Positions 25,201 to 35,924 of a stretch of 64,000 nt of DNA are shown piece after piece (position 1 is the stretch's first letter; each line of letters starts with the position of its first letter). The notes below the pieces were generated by a model. That model searched no databases and was not told the DNA's origin. It saw only the letters and a list, made by a program, of their open reading frames with translations. The DNA comes from Cymbidium sinense. Lineage: Eukaryota; Streptophyta; Magnoliopsida; Asparagales; Orchidaceae. The position numbers and the translations under genes were made by a program. The stretch covers positions 214,638,982 through 214,702,981 of the forward strand of contig CM038215.1 of the NCBI GenBank assembly GCA_021442155.1, written 5' to 3'.

Positions 25201-27148
25201 CACACACATTAGGCTAAGTCACCATTTCTAGCTCTATGTTAGAGCGTGCATGGTTTGATGCAATTTTGTTTTGTGGATGATCTTAGCTAATCATATCTTA
25301 CGGAGATTGTGCTTAAGAATGGTGTAATAAAAATATAAATGCTTTTGTATGGTTGCTTATACCTAAGCATAAAAACTAGGATAGGTGGACTTGGTTACCC
25401 ATGTGTGGGGTGCTAAGTCCAAATTATTCATATATACTTGGGTTGTGTGGTATGTTTAGCTAACCTTATTTTTACAAGTTTAGTTAGATTTACTTTCCCA
25501 TTTTGATGTAAATTTTAATTAAGATTTGGAATGAATGTTATGGGGGATTAGGATGAACATTGGTCATAAGACCAAATCTTATGCACCATGTGATGTCTTT
25601 GGAGCAACCATATTCCAATCAAGCCAAAAGGAAGAAAGAAAAGAAGCAAATTAAAATGAAGAATGAAGAATGAATAATAAAGACCACCATAACATAAATT
25701 CCTTTTAATTGTAATTATTCATTTGTAATCCAGGTTGTGTAAGGGTAGAGCTTCCCCATTTTCTTTTTTTGTGCGGTGGAGCGACCACATCCTCTTATTC
25801 TTTTTTGCACCAATTTTATAAATTGATTGATGTTTTATTATGATTGTATAGGATGACATGATTTTCTAGTTTCATTATTTGATGAATGGCGATGTGATTA
25901 GGCTCTTAGAAAAATAAATTTTTTATCCAATTAATTAACTCAAAATTAAATTAAATAACTCATAACCTCACTTAAAGCCTAGGACATAAATCAAGATAAT
26001 AAAAGATTTAGCATCCCCTTAGCTAGATTTTGCATGCCTCACATCATGCATAAATCATATTGATTCACTCTTGCTAATGGAGAGCTTATTCCTTTGCTAG
26101 AGAAAATGACTTGAACTTTGAGAGCCATGGTGGAAACACCTCCTTCTTTTTGATTTGGCCCATAACCAACTTTCTTATGCATTAGGCATATGAAATCCTA
26201 TAGCTGTGTCAAATAAAAATGTCCAAAAATCAAAATAAAACTTAACAAAATTTGCATTAGATTAAGTCATTATTCATGCCCTTCATGATCTAGTCTCTTA
26301 GGGAGTGTGTTTAAGGACTTAGTCTCCTTTCTAAATAAACAACATCTTAGCCATCTTAGAAAGCATAAGACTTTCCTACATGTATTTAAAATCATAGGAG
26401 TTAGTTGGCGGCCACTTCCAGGCGTTGTAAGTCCAATAGTCATGTGGTTTATTCACTCTTATGGAGGTAAACCGTATACCCATTTTTTGCCTTAGATTTA
26501 GGTCGCCAAAGCTCTCTAAATTTAGGATCTGAGATTATTGTTTCCTTTTATGGGCTACAAGCATAAATCCTCACCTCTTAGGAATATCTATAATCTTGTA
26601 TTATGGAATTGTAAGCCCTAGATTTTTAATGAAAATTTAACTCAAACATATAATTTCCCTCAATTTCAGAAATATATAGCCTAATTATTGGATAGTTTGA
26701 GATGCTCACTAGGTTTCCTAGTATCATGGGTATCCCCTACTCATTTCCCTTTGGTTTTGATAATAACTCTTCCTTTTCAATCCACTTGATTTTTTAAAAT
26801 AACCAATGATTGATAGTCATCTTTGAAATCTTTGAGACAATGATCATTTACCTTAATGAGAGTATTCTTAAGGAATCTCATTCCTTAGGATATAATTAAC
26901 TATGAGGCTTGCCTCCATAGGAACTTAATGAACCAATTTAAAATAAACCCTACTTTACTTTTCCATGTAGGGAAAGATCTCTTGTACATTCAAAGACCCA
27001 TTATCAGAGTCCTTATTAGGTGATTAGGTCCATTGTAGATGGTGACTTCTATCTAGTACATCATTCCTCAATGTCATTGATCACCTAATGAGTACATCTG
27101 TATCGTGGTGTCCAACCCTCACATTTCTCCAAAATAAAACCAGATTTT

Positions 27149-27166
27149 TGGTGACTCACTAGGAAG
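27149..27166 (+). other. Primer-binding site of giant Tat element
   Basis: TGGTGACTCACTAGGAAG lies within a few bases of the 5' LTR end, where reverse transcription is primed by a host tRNA. It resembles the TGGCGACTC-type sites of Tat/Ogre elements, with one C-to-T change. The exact tRNA cannot be fixed without a tRNA set. Confidence 0.65.
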
Positions 27167-27650
27167 GTTCTCTCTCCATCTTTGGTAAATGATCATTGTC
27201 TCCATGTATCGATAGTGGATTTGTATTTCATGAGTCTGAGACTAACCTTCTTTTCTGTTGGCACTTAGCTCATTTCATTCTTAAGCTAAGCTAGCCAACA
27301 TCCTTTAGGTTTTAGGACCTCACTCCATGTAGGTCTTAAAACCCCTGTTGGGTCCCCAATAGGTGAAAATAAAATTTAATAAAGAAATGACTAAAGACCT
27401 TTTTCTTACCATGTTTATGGTAAGGTAAAGTTCATTCCAAAAATAAAGAAAAAATAAAATCCTTTATAAAAACTTCACTTTTCAAAAAGCACTTTTCTAA
27501 AAAGTTCACATAATAAAATACTTGCACAATTTTTTTTCACAAAATATATATAACTTAACCTCATCTAACAATCTTCAAGATTGCTACATGTAGAATCTAT
27601 AAAAATCAAAATCAAAATCATCTTTAAAAAAAAGCACATATGAACATCCT

Positions 27651-28756
27651 CATTCAATATACCCAAATTTATTGAATGAAGATTCCATCTCCAATTAAAA
27701 AAAAATCATATCATAAAATTGAAACTCCATTTCAATATATCTTACATATGTTGAAGTTGGAGTTTCTTCTTTTGCAGCAATTACAAATTTGAAGATAAGC
27801 CTCTTCATTCAATATATTCAAACTTGTTGAATGGAAGCTTTGTCTTCAAACAAAATCACACCATTTGAAACTCCACTCAACACATTCCACGTGTTAAAGT
27901 TGGAATTTCCTTCTTTTTCAAAAAAGCAATAATCATACACAAAAATTTTATCTTTGAAAAATAAAATATGATTGACTTTCATTTTACATACCCAAATTTG
28001 TTAAATGGAAATCTAATTTGCAAAAATCATGAGAATCAAAGTACATTAGAATTCCATTTGACATACCCAAATTTGTCAAATGAGAGTTTCATTATTCAAA
28101 AGAAAATTGATAATAAATAGGATTCTATTTAACTCACCATATTCATTAAATAGAAACCTCCCTTTTCAAAATAAATTTGGACTTTATTTAGCATACAAAA
28201 ATTTGCTAAGTAAAGATCTCATTTTTCAAAACCAAAATAAAAGTCAAACACATTTGAACTTTATTTAGCATACACAAATTTGCTAAGTAAAGATTCCACT
28301 TTCAAAACCAAAACAAAAATCAATTACACTTGGGCTCTATTTAGCATACAGAAATTTGCTAAGTAAAGATTCCATTTCTAAATTCACACATGATACATCA
28401 TGGACAAAATAAGCAAAAGAAGAAAATTATTTTCAAACATCTCATCTAGCATACCCAAATTTTCTAAATGAGTAAATCCCAACATAAAATCTAAAACAAA
28501 ATCAATTGACTCTCTATTTAACATACTGAAATTTATTAAATAATGGGTCTCCAAACATGAAATAAATTTCAAATATGAACCAATGGATGCATCAAAAGTC
28601 TCTCCAAAATATTTTGAACCCATTTCAACATATAGAAATTTGTTGAAAGTAGGGTTCTAAACTCAAATAAACTCAAAATCTCTCCTTCAAAAAAAAAAAA
28701 TCTCTTCTAAATTCAATGAGCCCTACTTAACATATTCAAATTGTTGAGTGTGGGTT
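27651..28756 (+). repeat. Tandem array of about 14 imperfect hairpins (covarying stems)
   Basis: Each unit has two short complementary arms around a loop close to TACCCAAATT. Arms include CATTCAATA/TATTGAATG (27651/27670), CATTTGACA/TGTCAAATG (28055/28074), CTATTTAA/TTAAATAG (28125/28146), TTTATTTAGCA/TGCTAAGTAAA (28183/28204 and 28260/28281), a similar pair at 28336/28357, and TTTCAACA/TGTTGAAA (28623/28641). Others start near 27721, 27806, 27867, 27980, 28441, 28515 and 28721. Units recur every 58-113 bp; the three central ones are near-identical 76-bp tandem copies. Arm sequence differs between units while pairing within units is kept. It lies between the primer-binding site and gag, where RNA dimerisation or packaging signals usually sit. 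Confidence 0.85.
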
Positions 28757-30160
28757 AAAACTCTAAATAAAATTTTAAAAAGTTATAAAAATACCAAGGC
28801 ATAAAATTTGATTTGAGTTTATTTTTAAAAATTTCAAAATTTTGGCTCAGTTTCAGTTGGATTTCTCAGTTCAGTACATACAAATGGATGCCCAAAAGTA
28901 TGTGTTCACTTTTCACTTTGGGATAGATTTGGCCTTCAGCCTCCCCAAACTAATTTTCCATCGATACACTTTGGAGGATTGGGGGGGCCAATCACTTGTG
29001 AGGGTAACCCTCACCATTGTGAAGAATGTGGTTGAAGCGGTCATCCATGTTGAGATGCCCTCATTTGAGTTTCCTCATTGAGAGGAAGTGATAGAAGTTC
29101 TCAGTCAGTGTCTCTGTTATAGTTGTTTCCTTGCCCAGTGTGGGCTACTCAGCTTCCTAGGGAAGGCTACCACGGCTTGGGATAGTCTCCTACCTTTGAG
29201 ATAGGTCTAGCTCACAATGCTCCACTGGAATCATCAAATAAGAAGATCAAGCACCACATGCATTGCCAAGAGATGGAGACATTGTCTCACATAGTAGAGT
29301 CACCTGAGTACTCGAGTTCATCCTCTTTTTCAATTATGATGGAGGAAAATGTTAGAGGATTACAGTATCACCTCCTCGCATTCATTATGAGGCACCTACC
29401 GGAGATAGGAGAGGTCATATCTTTGGCCTTAGGGCTTGCCAAGTTGGCGGGGCTTACGGATGGTGAGTCAATTTGATCGATTAGTCATTCCTCATAGCAT
29501 GGAGCATATCCATTGGGAGAGGGCCGAGTGGCGGTGCTCATGTTACTAGCAGAAAGGAAGGTATGCCGGAGCCTCCTCCCTCATAGATTTCTTCATCGGT
29601 GCTACCATGATCATATTGATAGCATTATATTATTTGACCCATCATGGAGGAGAGCCCATATAAAGTCGATGTTGTCTCCATCACACCCTCTACTCATCAT
29701 CCCATCAGTGCAAGTTCCATCTTATAGTTCCATCTAAAGCCATGAAGCGCATCGGAGAAGAAAGCCCCTGTAATCCGACTAGGATCCCATTTCATTTACA
29801 CCGTGGTGAGGTTCTCTGTCGACCTCCTACTTTACGGTGAAGAGGGGAGCGACCTCATAGCATCGTGCCATCACACCACCACTAGATCATGGATATAGCG
29901 AATAGAGGAAGGAGGGTTATTATCCCCATGGAAATATCCTCCCGGGAGTAACTCCACCACATCGTGATAATCATGAGCATGTATCCTCAGTGAGCGTAGC
30001 CCTCACAAGGTTAGCACTCCGTAAGGGAGGTCAGATGTATCTCCGTTCATGAACATGATCCCACCACCAGTTAGCCATGATCATTTATGCCAATATAGTT
30101 GGATTGCTCCTTGAATGATATCAAAACACAATTTCTCACTGAGAAGAGAGAAATCTAGGG
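28757..30160 (+). other. Leader of giant Tat element, no recognised domain
   Basis: About 1.4 kb between the hairpin array and gag. It is clearly less AT-rich than its surroundings, especially 28970-30070, and several plus-strand open stretches of 70-80 codons occur (28842-29081, 29258-29476, 29513-29737). Their translations match nothing I recognise. Ogre-type Tat elements carry an extra ORF upstream of gag, so this could be the remains of such a frame; that is inference from position and composition only. Confidence 0.4.
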
Positions 30161-30161
30161 T

Positions 30162-31670
30162 ATGATTGGTCTAACCTCGAAGAGGAGAAGGTTAGCTTTG
30201 ACCCCAATGAAGATGATTTGTTGGAAGACTCGGGAGAGGTGCATATGGTTGATATTAGAGGCTCCCTCTTTTGGGATCAGCATAGTTTGGAAGGTGTTGT
30301 ATATGAACAAGACAATACAGCCTATTCAAACCAACACCTCCTTCAATAACTCAAACAAAGGGATGAGCAGATCGATAAGATGGGAAAGAGACTTGAAGAT
30401 TTGTTAGCAGTAGTCCTAGCACTTCAGAATCAAGCCCCCATCATCCTACCATTATGGAGGACTGTTATTACGTCTGGATCAACCCAAGAGTTCACCTCCG
30501 TAGAAGCAGGGTAGCACTAGCTTGTATAGGGAAGGTAGTACCTCCATAAGAAAAAAATATCAAACTCATGGTTGAACAACAAGTGAAGAGAAGCGGCAAG
30601 AGGTGGTTCATCAAAAGGTAGACCTACCGGAGGAATTCGATGTTGTCAATATCTTAAGGGTTTTGTGCCACCTTCTTTCAAGAGGTTTAATGGCAATGGA
30701 ACCCTGCCCGCTATATTTCAGCTAACTATTGCAATGTTGGTGGCGCGATGCACTATTCCTCTTTGTCGGCGTTTAATGGGCATAGCCTTTGGTTAGTACG
30801 CTAAACTCCCTTATGATTCAGTGAAGACTTTTGCTGAGTTAGAGAAACTCTTTGTTAAGAGTTTTGCTGGAGGTCAACAAAGGGTAACTATGAGCGATCT
30901 TGTTGTAGCACAACAACACCTCGGTGAGTCCCTTATTGATTATATTCTTAAATGACATAATTTGAGTATGAAATGTGAACCGTAGGTGTCTGAGCAACAT
31001 GCTATTAAAATTATATTAAAGAATATACATGGCTCGATCACCTTCATGCTTAAAGGTTTCACCATTAAGACATTTGAGAAGCTAATCAATAAGGCGGCTA
31101 GTTTAAAAGGAGAGGCCAAATAGTTGCCTTTTCAAGATCAGTCATCAAAGCCAAAGCCATAGAAAGCCTATGAAAAGAAGCCAGGGGTAGTAGCAGCATT
31201 GGATAAGGGGAAGCAATTGGCCAAAGATTAGTATGTGAGACCTTGAGCTCAACAGTCATCGCTTCCACCTCCTTTACCACCTTCTAGGCCATCTTATTGG
31301 CCAACGCAGTAGCCTCCACAGCCTTCACCACCTCCTCCTCAGCCATATTCTCAGCAGTGGTATACATACCTGAGCCTAGGTAGCTATCATCTACCTATTC
31401 TTTTGGATATATTAAAAAAAACTTATTTATTTAAGAGGGAGGTAGTCAGGAGAAATTTTAAGAACCTCTTAAAGAAACCTGATTTTTAGGTACTCGAGCC
31501 TAAGAAGCCAGAGGAAGTGGGCAGGAGTAATGATTTTAACTTTTCTACCACCACATGCTAGGCCACATTTTTGGAGGATTGCTTTACATTTAAGGATTGA
31601 CTTGAGCATAGCTACAAGTTGGGAGCTATAGTTATCCCAAAGAATATCTAGTAGAATAACCATCTAATTA
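30162..31670 (+). pseudogene. gag of giant Tat element (broken)
   Basis: Capsid/nucleocapsid gene, which would package the element RNA. An N-terminal stretch near 30340-30430 is charged and coiled-coil-like ('LKQRDEQIDKMGKRLEDL'). The retrotransposon gag core lies at about 30660-31110: 'VPPSFKRFNGNG', 'YAKLPYDSVKTFAELEKLF', 'VVAQQHLGESLIDYI', then 'NLSMKCE' and 'LKGFTIKTFEKLI', matching Tat gag order. A proline-rich linker follows at 31240-31350. The C-terminal knuckle region near 31560-31650 has 'FLEDCFTFKD' and 'YKLGAIVIPKNI', with the finger degenerate. Several TAG and TGA stops and a frame change break it. I cannot fix the start codon. Confidence 0.8.
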
Positions 31671-32550
31671 TGTTAGGGTAATCCTTGGGGATACATGTGA
31701 TCCTCTCAAAATAAAAGAAGGTTGAGATATCTCTTAAACCTCTAAAATCAAACTTTCTACAGTGCACGAGGTAGCTCAAACCTCAAGGAAGGTTCAAGTT
31801 TCCAAAGATAACTTAGGAAAGTGGGGCAAGCAAAGCAACCACTTGCAGGATAGCTGGCAACCACCAACGAGTCCCTCCATTCAACCATTATAAACTACTT
31901 TACACTTCTACTTTAGCTAGTTCTTCTTAGTAGACATCTTGTATATTAGTGGATGAGGGCATCAAATCCCTCACCCCATTTACTTTACTCGATTTCTACT
32001 ATGTACCTCCTTTTAAATCTATGAAATTGAGGAGTAAAGCTAGTTTGAAATACATCTGTGTCACTTGATGGGTTATCTGATTCTACTCCTTTAGAAAACT
32101 CTTCAAGTCTAAATAAGTATAACAACTCATCATCTCTTTGATTGAGATGGACTTTCCTTCTGAATAATAGGTTCACCTCTTGAGATAGACTTGGAATCAT
32201 CGATTCTAAGGGTTAGAGAAGCTTTAGTATGCCCGCGAGTATAATCTTCCATTAACCCCAGAGGTCACCAGTTAACCTCCATAGTGGTTCTACCTCTAGT
32301 AGCCTCAAGATAAGGGAAAATAAGTCATTGGTACAATGAGCAAAGCCCTCCACAAGATGCTCCACATGGATATGCTTGTGGAGGATCTCAAAGTTAATTA
32401 AATGTCTCACTTAAGAAAGTTGCCATAAGCATATATGATGCCCTTGTCTTATCCAAAGAGATGAGGGAATCATTAATCAAGGCTCTTCTTGATCTAGATA
32501 TGCTTAGCTCGGTTGATATTGGAGAGGAGGCACATTATTCAAGAGAAGCC
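31671..32550 (+). other. gag-protease linker of giant Tat element (decayed)
   Basis: Reads in pieces as polar sequence with many stops. About 32450-32520 keeps 'EALIKALLDLDM', similar to the helix that precedes the protease in Tat polyproteins. The minus-strand open frames here (for example 31985-32200) are shadows. Confidence 0.5.
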
Positions 32551-32554
32551 AGTC

Positions 32555-33000
32555 ACATTCATCGATGAAGACCTTCTTGGGGACATGGAGCCGTCCCTAC
32601 ATCATGTGGATATGGGAGACTTTCTAGGGTTTTGGTTGATCCAAGTGCATTAGTGAACATTATGAGCCTAAAAACCCATGCCTATTTGAAGAATGACATC
32701 TCTAAACTCTGAGGAGATCAGATGATGTTGAGAGGATTCAATGAATAGGGTGAGAGAGATTTAGACTCAATAGTGTTACCTTTGGAAATATGCGACTGGA
32801 AGACTGAAGCCAAGTTTTATATAATTGATTCGAATACATCATTCATTGCTTTGCTTGGTAGGTCTTGGATACACTAGAAGAAGATGATTCCATCCTATCT
32901 TAATCAATGCATCAAGTTTCAAAGAGATGGAATCGAATACCGTGTCAAAGGAGATGAAAAACCCTTCTCAGTTAGAGAGGTCAAGATATATGAAGATGCA
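32555..33000 (+). pseudogene. Aspartic protease domain of giant Tat element (broken)
   Basis: The retroviral-type aspartic protease that would cut the polyprotein. From about 32630 the translation gives 'VLVDPSASVNIM', where the family catalytic D-(S/T)-G triplet reads D-P-S, so the active site appears lost or altered. 'LPLEICDWKTEAKFYIID' follows, then 'LLGRSWIH', the flap-distal box, and 'PSYLNQCIKFQRDGIEY' at 32887-32940, which is typical of the domain end in this lineage. Stops occur at about 32710, 32746 and 32875. The open frame 32884-33225 starts inside the domain end and runs into a Lys-rich insertion, so it is not an independent gene. Confidence 0.75.
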
Positions 33001-33060
33001 ACCTACTATATTCCTCAAAATCAAAATGTTTATTCTCATGAACTTGGCAAATTCAAATAC

Positions 33061-33123
33061 AAAGAAAAGAAAAGAAAAAGAAAAGAAAAAAAAGAAAAGA
33101 AAAAGAAAAGAAAGAAAAGTAGA
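33061..33123 (+). repeat. Pure-purine (AAAAG)n-like tract inside pol
   Basis: About 63 bases of only A and G in 'aaaag/aaaagaaaa' units. In the protease-downstream frame it encodes a run of Lys, Arg and Glu. It looks like a microsatellite expansion within the protease-RT linker. Confidence 0.85.
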
Positions 33124-33517
33124 GAGAAAGAACAGGAAGAGGTAGGGCATGTTACATTCCACCCAGTTGTTCACCATACAAACATATGGGTAATGACTCG
33201 ACCTCCACTAGGTAGTGAGAGGTGATCAGAGGCAATTCAGGAGGAAGACCCCTGGTTGAGTCGACCAACATGGGTTATGTTTTAGTTCACGAGTACTCAC
33301 TATTCACAGACTTGGAATCCCTCAGGATGAGTCTCATGTGATTAGCACACCGACCAACCCTCTTAAGCTCATTAGGTGACACTCGAATGAGTGATGAAGA
33401 CCAGGCCTCTAAGCAAAACACAAATGTATTCGAATCATAATTATGTAAAAATGTTAGGCAGTAGTTGGGAACTTTAGCTCTAAAGGTTTAGTAGTTAAGT
33501 AAGCCCCTAGGTCTTCC

Positions 33518-34640
33518 ATGGATGTGAAACCAAAGAGATTTCTATTGGGATCATCATCCTCAAGCCTAGAAGCAGATGTAGAACTTGAGGATAATTCATA
33601 TAAAGATTTAATGAAATTATCTTTTGATTGGTACTCGCCTTGTGTTCATAATCTTATAAGGAAAGGTTTGACTCCTTATACATGGTCCAGGCATAGGTCA
33701 GAGTATTTCAAGAAGATTTGGAACAATAAAGGTAGGGATGCACGATCAAGACCGGGGTAGGATTGATGCGGTGTATCGATGATGATGGTTCTTGCTTATT
33801 TATCACCAATCATCTGATAGGATCTTCTCAAACACACTAACTCTTATGAGGAGGTGTGTTTAGAAACTTAGATGATCACGATGATCTCAAAATCTCCAAA
33901 ATTTGAAGAAGATCCATTCAACTATTGACAAGCTCAAAGAAATCAACTGACAGGATAGAAGAAGATCCACGCCCCACATACATCATTTCTCTGCTGAATG
34001 AAGAAGAAACCAATGACTTAGTTAAGCTATTGACTGAGTTTAAGGACTTCTTTGCATGGAGCTATGAAGAGATGTCTGGATTATCTCCTGATGTAGTAGT
34101 CCATAATAGACCACATTAACCCTATCAAGCAAGCTCCTAGGCATGTGATTAGAAATTGAATAATAGGTCATTTCTGAAGTTAAGAAATTGGTCGACGTTG
34201 GCTTTATCAGAAAAAAAATACCTTACCTGGTTAGCCAGTGTCATGCCAGTTAAGAAAAAGAATGGCCAAATTCTCATATGTATCAATTTTATGGATTTAA
34301 ATAAGACATGTCCTAAGGATGAATTTTCACTTCCTATACCAGAATTAATGGTGGACATTGCCTCATCTCATGCAGTATTCTCCTTTATGGATGGGTCATC
34401 TAGCTACAATCAAATCAAGATGGCCCTTGAGGATAAAAGAAACACTGCTTTTCAAACCTCGATCAAAATCTATTGTTATAAGGTCATGCCTTTCGGCCTT
34501 AAAAATGCCTGTGCTACATACCAGCGGGCCATGACTTAGATCTTCAATGAACTCATTCATCACCAAGTTGAATGTTATGTTAATGATCTAGTAGTCAAAA
34601 GAAAAGAAAAGGAAGACCATCTCTTTGACTTGAAGTAGTT
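33518..34640 (+). pseudogene. Reverse transcriptase domain of giant Tat element (broken)
   Basis: RNA-directed DNA polymerase domain. A linker of unknown function (33518-33760) comes first; its C-terminal half, with 'LIRKGLTPYTWSRHR', is not a domain I can name. Near 33955-34090 'RPTYIISLLNEEE' and 'FKDFFAWSYEEMSGL' form the usual entry to Tat RT. The palm follows: 'ASVMPVKKKNGQILIC' (34240), 'DLNKTCPKDEFSLPIPELM' (34293), 'FSFMDGSSSYNQIKMALED' (34380), 'MPFGLKNACATYQRAM' (34488). A stop at about 34540 precedes 'ECYVNDLVVK' near 34570: the YxDD box reads Y-V-N-D, so the first catalytic Asp is Asn. Decayed thumb and connection continue to about 34860. Confidence 0.9.
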
Positions 34641-34869
34641 TTTGAATTATTAAGATAACCCAATCTCAAAATGAATCCCCTGAAGAGTGCATTCAGAGTA
34701 GCTTTAGAGAAATTCCTTGGGTTCGTTGTCTGAAATTGGGGAATAGAGATAGACCTACAAAAGATCAAAGCCATCTTAGAAATGCACCCCCTAAAGTCTA
34801 ACCCAACTCAGATTTTTCCAAGGGTAGTTGGCATATCTAAGGTATTTTATCTCCAATCTATCAGGGAGA

Positions 34870-35390
34870 TGTAAGACATTTTTGGCACTTATCAAAAAGG
34901 ATGCTAAGTTCAAATGGGATGACAAGTGCCAACATGCTTTTAAAGACATCAAATAATATTTGGGGAAATCGCCAGTTCTAGTAGCCCCTATCTATAAGCC
35001 ACTTATCCTCTATACTACTATATTAGATGACTCCCTTGGAGCTTTGTTGGCTCAAACCAACAACGAAGGGAAGGAGAATGCTCTCTACTACCTCAGCCAT
35101 CATTTAATCCCTACTGAAGCAAACTACCCACATATTGAGAAATATTTCTTAGCTTTAATCTTCGCATCCCAAAATCTATGACACTACATGCTTTCTCATA
35201 AGATAACTTGATTTCAAGAATCAATCCACTATAGTATCTCATGAAACAATCAATGTTATCTGGATGGTTGGAATGTTAGTCCATGATTCTCTCGTAGTTT
35301 GATATTACATTTATACCCTCAATGAAAGGACACTGCTTTCTTAGCGGCACCCACTTCCCTTGTTGATTCCCCGCTTAGTGATGACCTCCC
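34870..35390 (+). pseudogene. RNase H domain of giant Tat element (broken)
   Basis: The retroelement RNase H that degrades the RNA strand of the hybrid. Translation from 34885 gives 'FLALIKKDAKFKWDDKCQ', 'AFKDIK', then 'SPVLVAPIYKPLILYTTILD' (34969-35030), 'SLGALLAQTNNEGKENALYY' and 'LSHHLIPTEANYPHIEKYFL', with 'ALIFASQNL' before a stop at 35179. The remainder to about 35340 is frame-broken. The first active-site position usually occupied by Asp in 'LYxSxSDxAIGAVL'-type motifs is replaced by the Tat-typical 'LYTTxLDDSLGALL' form. Confidence 0.85.
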
Positions 35391-35399
35391 CAAAGAACA

Positions 35400-35895
35400 A
35401 ATCATGAACTTAGGGGACACTAGCATTCACCATTGGGAGATGTATTTTGATGGTACAACTTCCTTTCAGAAAGGAGAAGAACCACGATCTACTCTTCTGG
35501 GAAAGGCAGGGTAGGAATCATCCTTTTAACTCAAGACTATGATGTGATGAGATTCTCATACTATCTCTCCAATCTATGCACCAACAATGAAGTAGAGTAT
35601 GGGGATTTGATTACAGGTCTGAAGTTAACTATTACAGTGTGTGTCAAAAGCATCAATATATATGGGGTTCTCAACTGGTCATCAACCAGATTGCTGGATC
35701 CTATAAAGTTTTAAAACCTAAGCTTCGTCACTATCACGAGTAGACCATGAAGCTATTGGCCCAAATCCCTGAGGTCATCATCTACAAGGTTCAAGGAGGA
35801 GAGAACGTAGTAGTAGATGCTTTGGCCAAAGTCACCAATGAATTGGCATGTCTAGAAGATGAGTCCATTCCAATAAGGGTTCAAAATAGATAAGT
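35400..35895 (+). pseudogene. Second (archaeal-type) RNase H of giant Tat element (broken)
   Basis: A second RNase H between the first RNase H and integrase is the hallmark of Tat elements. About 35430-35460 reads 'HHWEMYFDGTTS', with the first catalytic Asp in the YFDG box. Frame-shifted pieces follow that correspond to 'CTNNEVEY' (35580-35600), 'SINIYG' (35650) and 'QLVINQIAGSYKVLKPKLRH' (35675-35735), then 'LLAQIPEVIIYKVQGGENVV' and 'VDALAKVTNELA' (to about 35850), the terminal motif with the last active-site Asp. Stops and at least two shifts break it. Confidence 0.85.
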
Positions 35896-35924
35896 CCTAT
35901 CCCTTATTGACGTTGAACTCATCT

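Larger units (their letters stand above)
20046..27145 (+). mobile_element. 5' LTR of giant Tat element
   Basis: Begins TGTTGACATC and ends near 27145, just before the primer-binding site. It aligns with 39457-46998 over its length, apart from a deletion close to its start: about 165 bp present in the 3' LTR (39481-39645) and in solo LTR 1 are missing here. Contents in order: a 181-bp tandem array (20221-20790), a W-box-like repeat zone (about 20880-21900), a TATA-like box in an inverted repeat (22245-22265), then 4.9 kb of AT-rich sequence with conserved blocks near 24560, 25345 and 26400. The short minus-strand open frames around 22550-22940 are not conserved in the other LTRs, so I do not call them genes. 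Confidence 0.85.

Noticed and set aside
28080..28623. Short open frames on both strands in the hairpin array
   Set aside because: By-products of the repeats; no domain, no start context, and they run through the inverted-repeat arms.
27651..28756. Possible CRISPR-like array
   Set aside because: Plant nuclear context, variable unit sequence, and hairpin arms that differ between units; no conserved direct repeat with unique spacers.
32968..33177. Minus-strand frame rich in Phe, Leu and Ser that looks like a membrane protein
   Set aside because: It is the complement of the purine-only tract in the Tat polyprotein.
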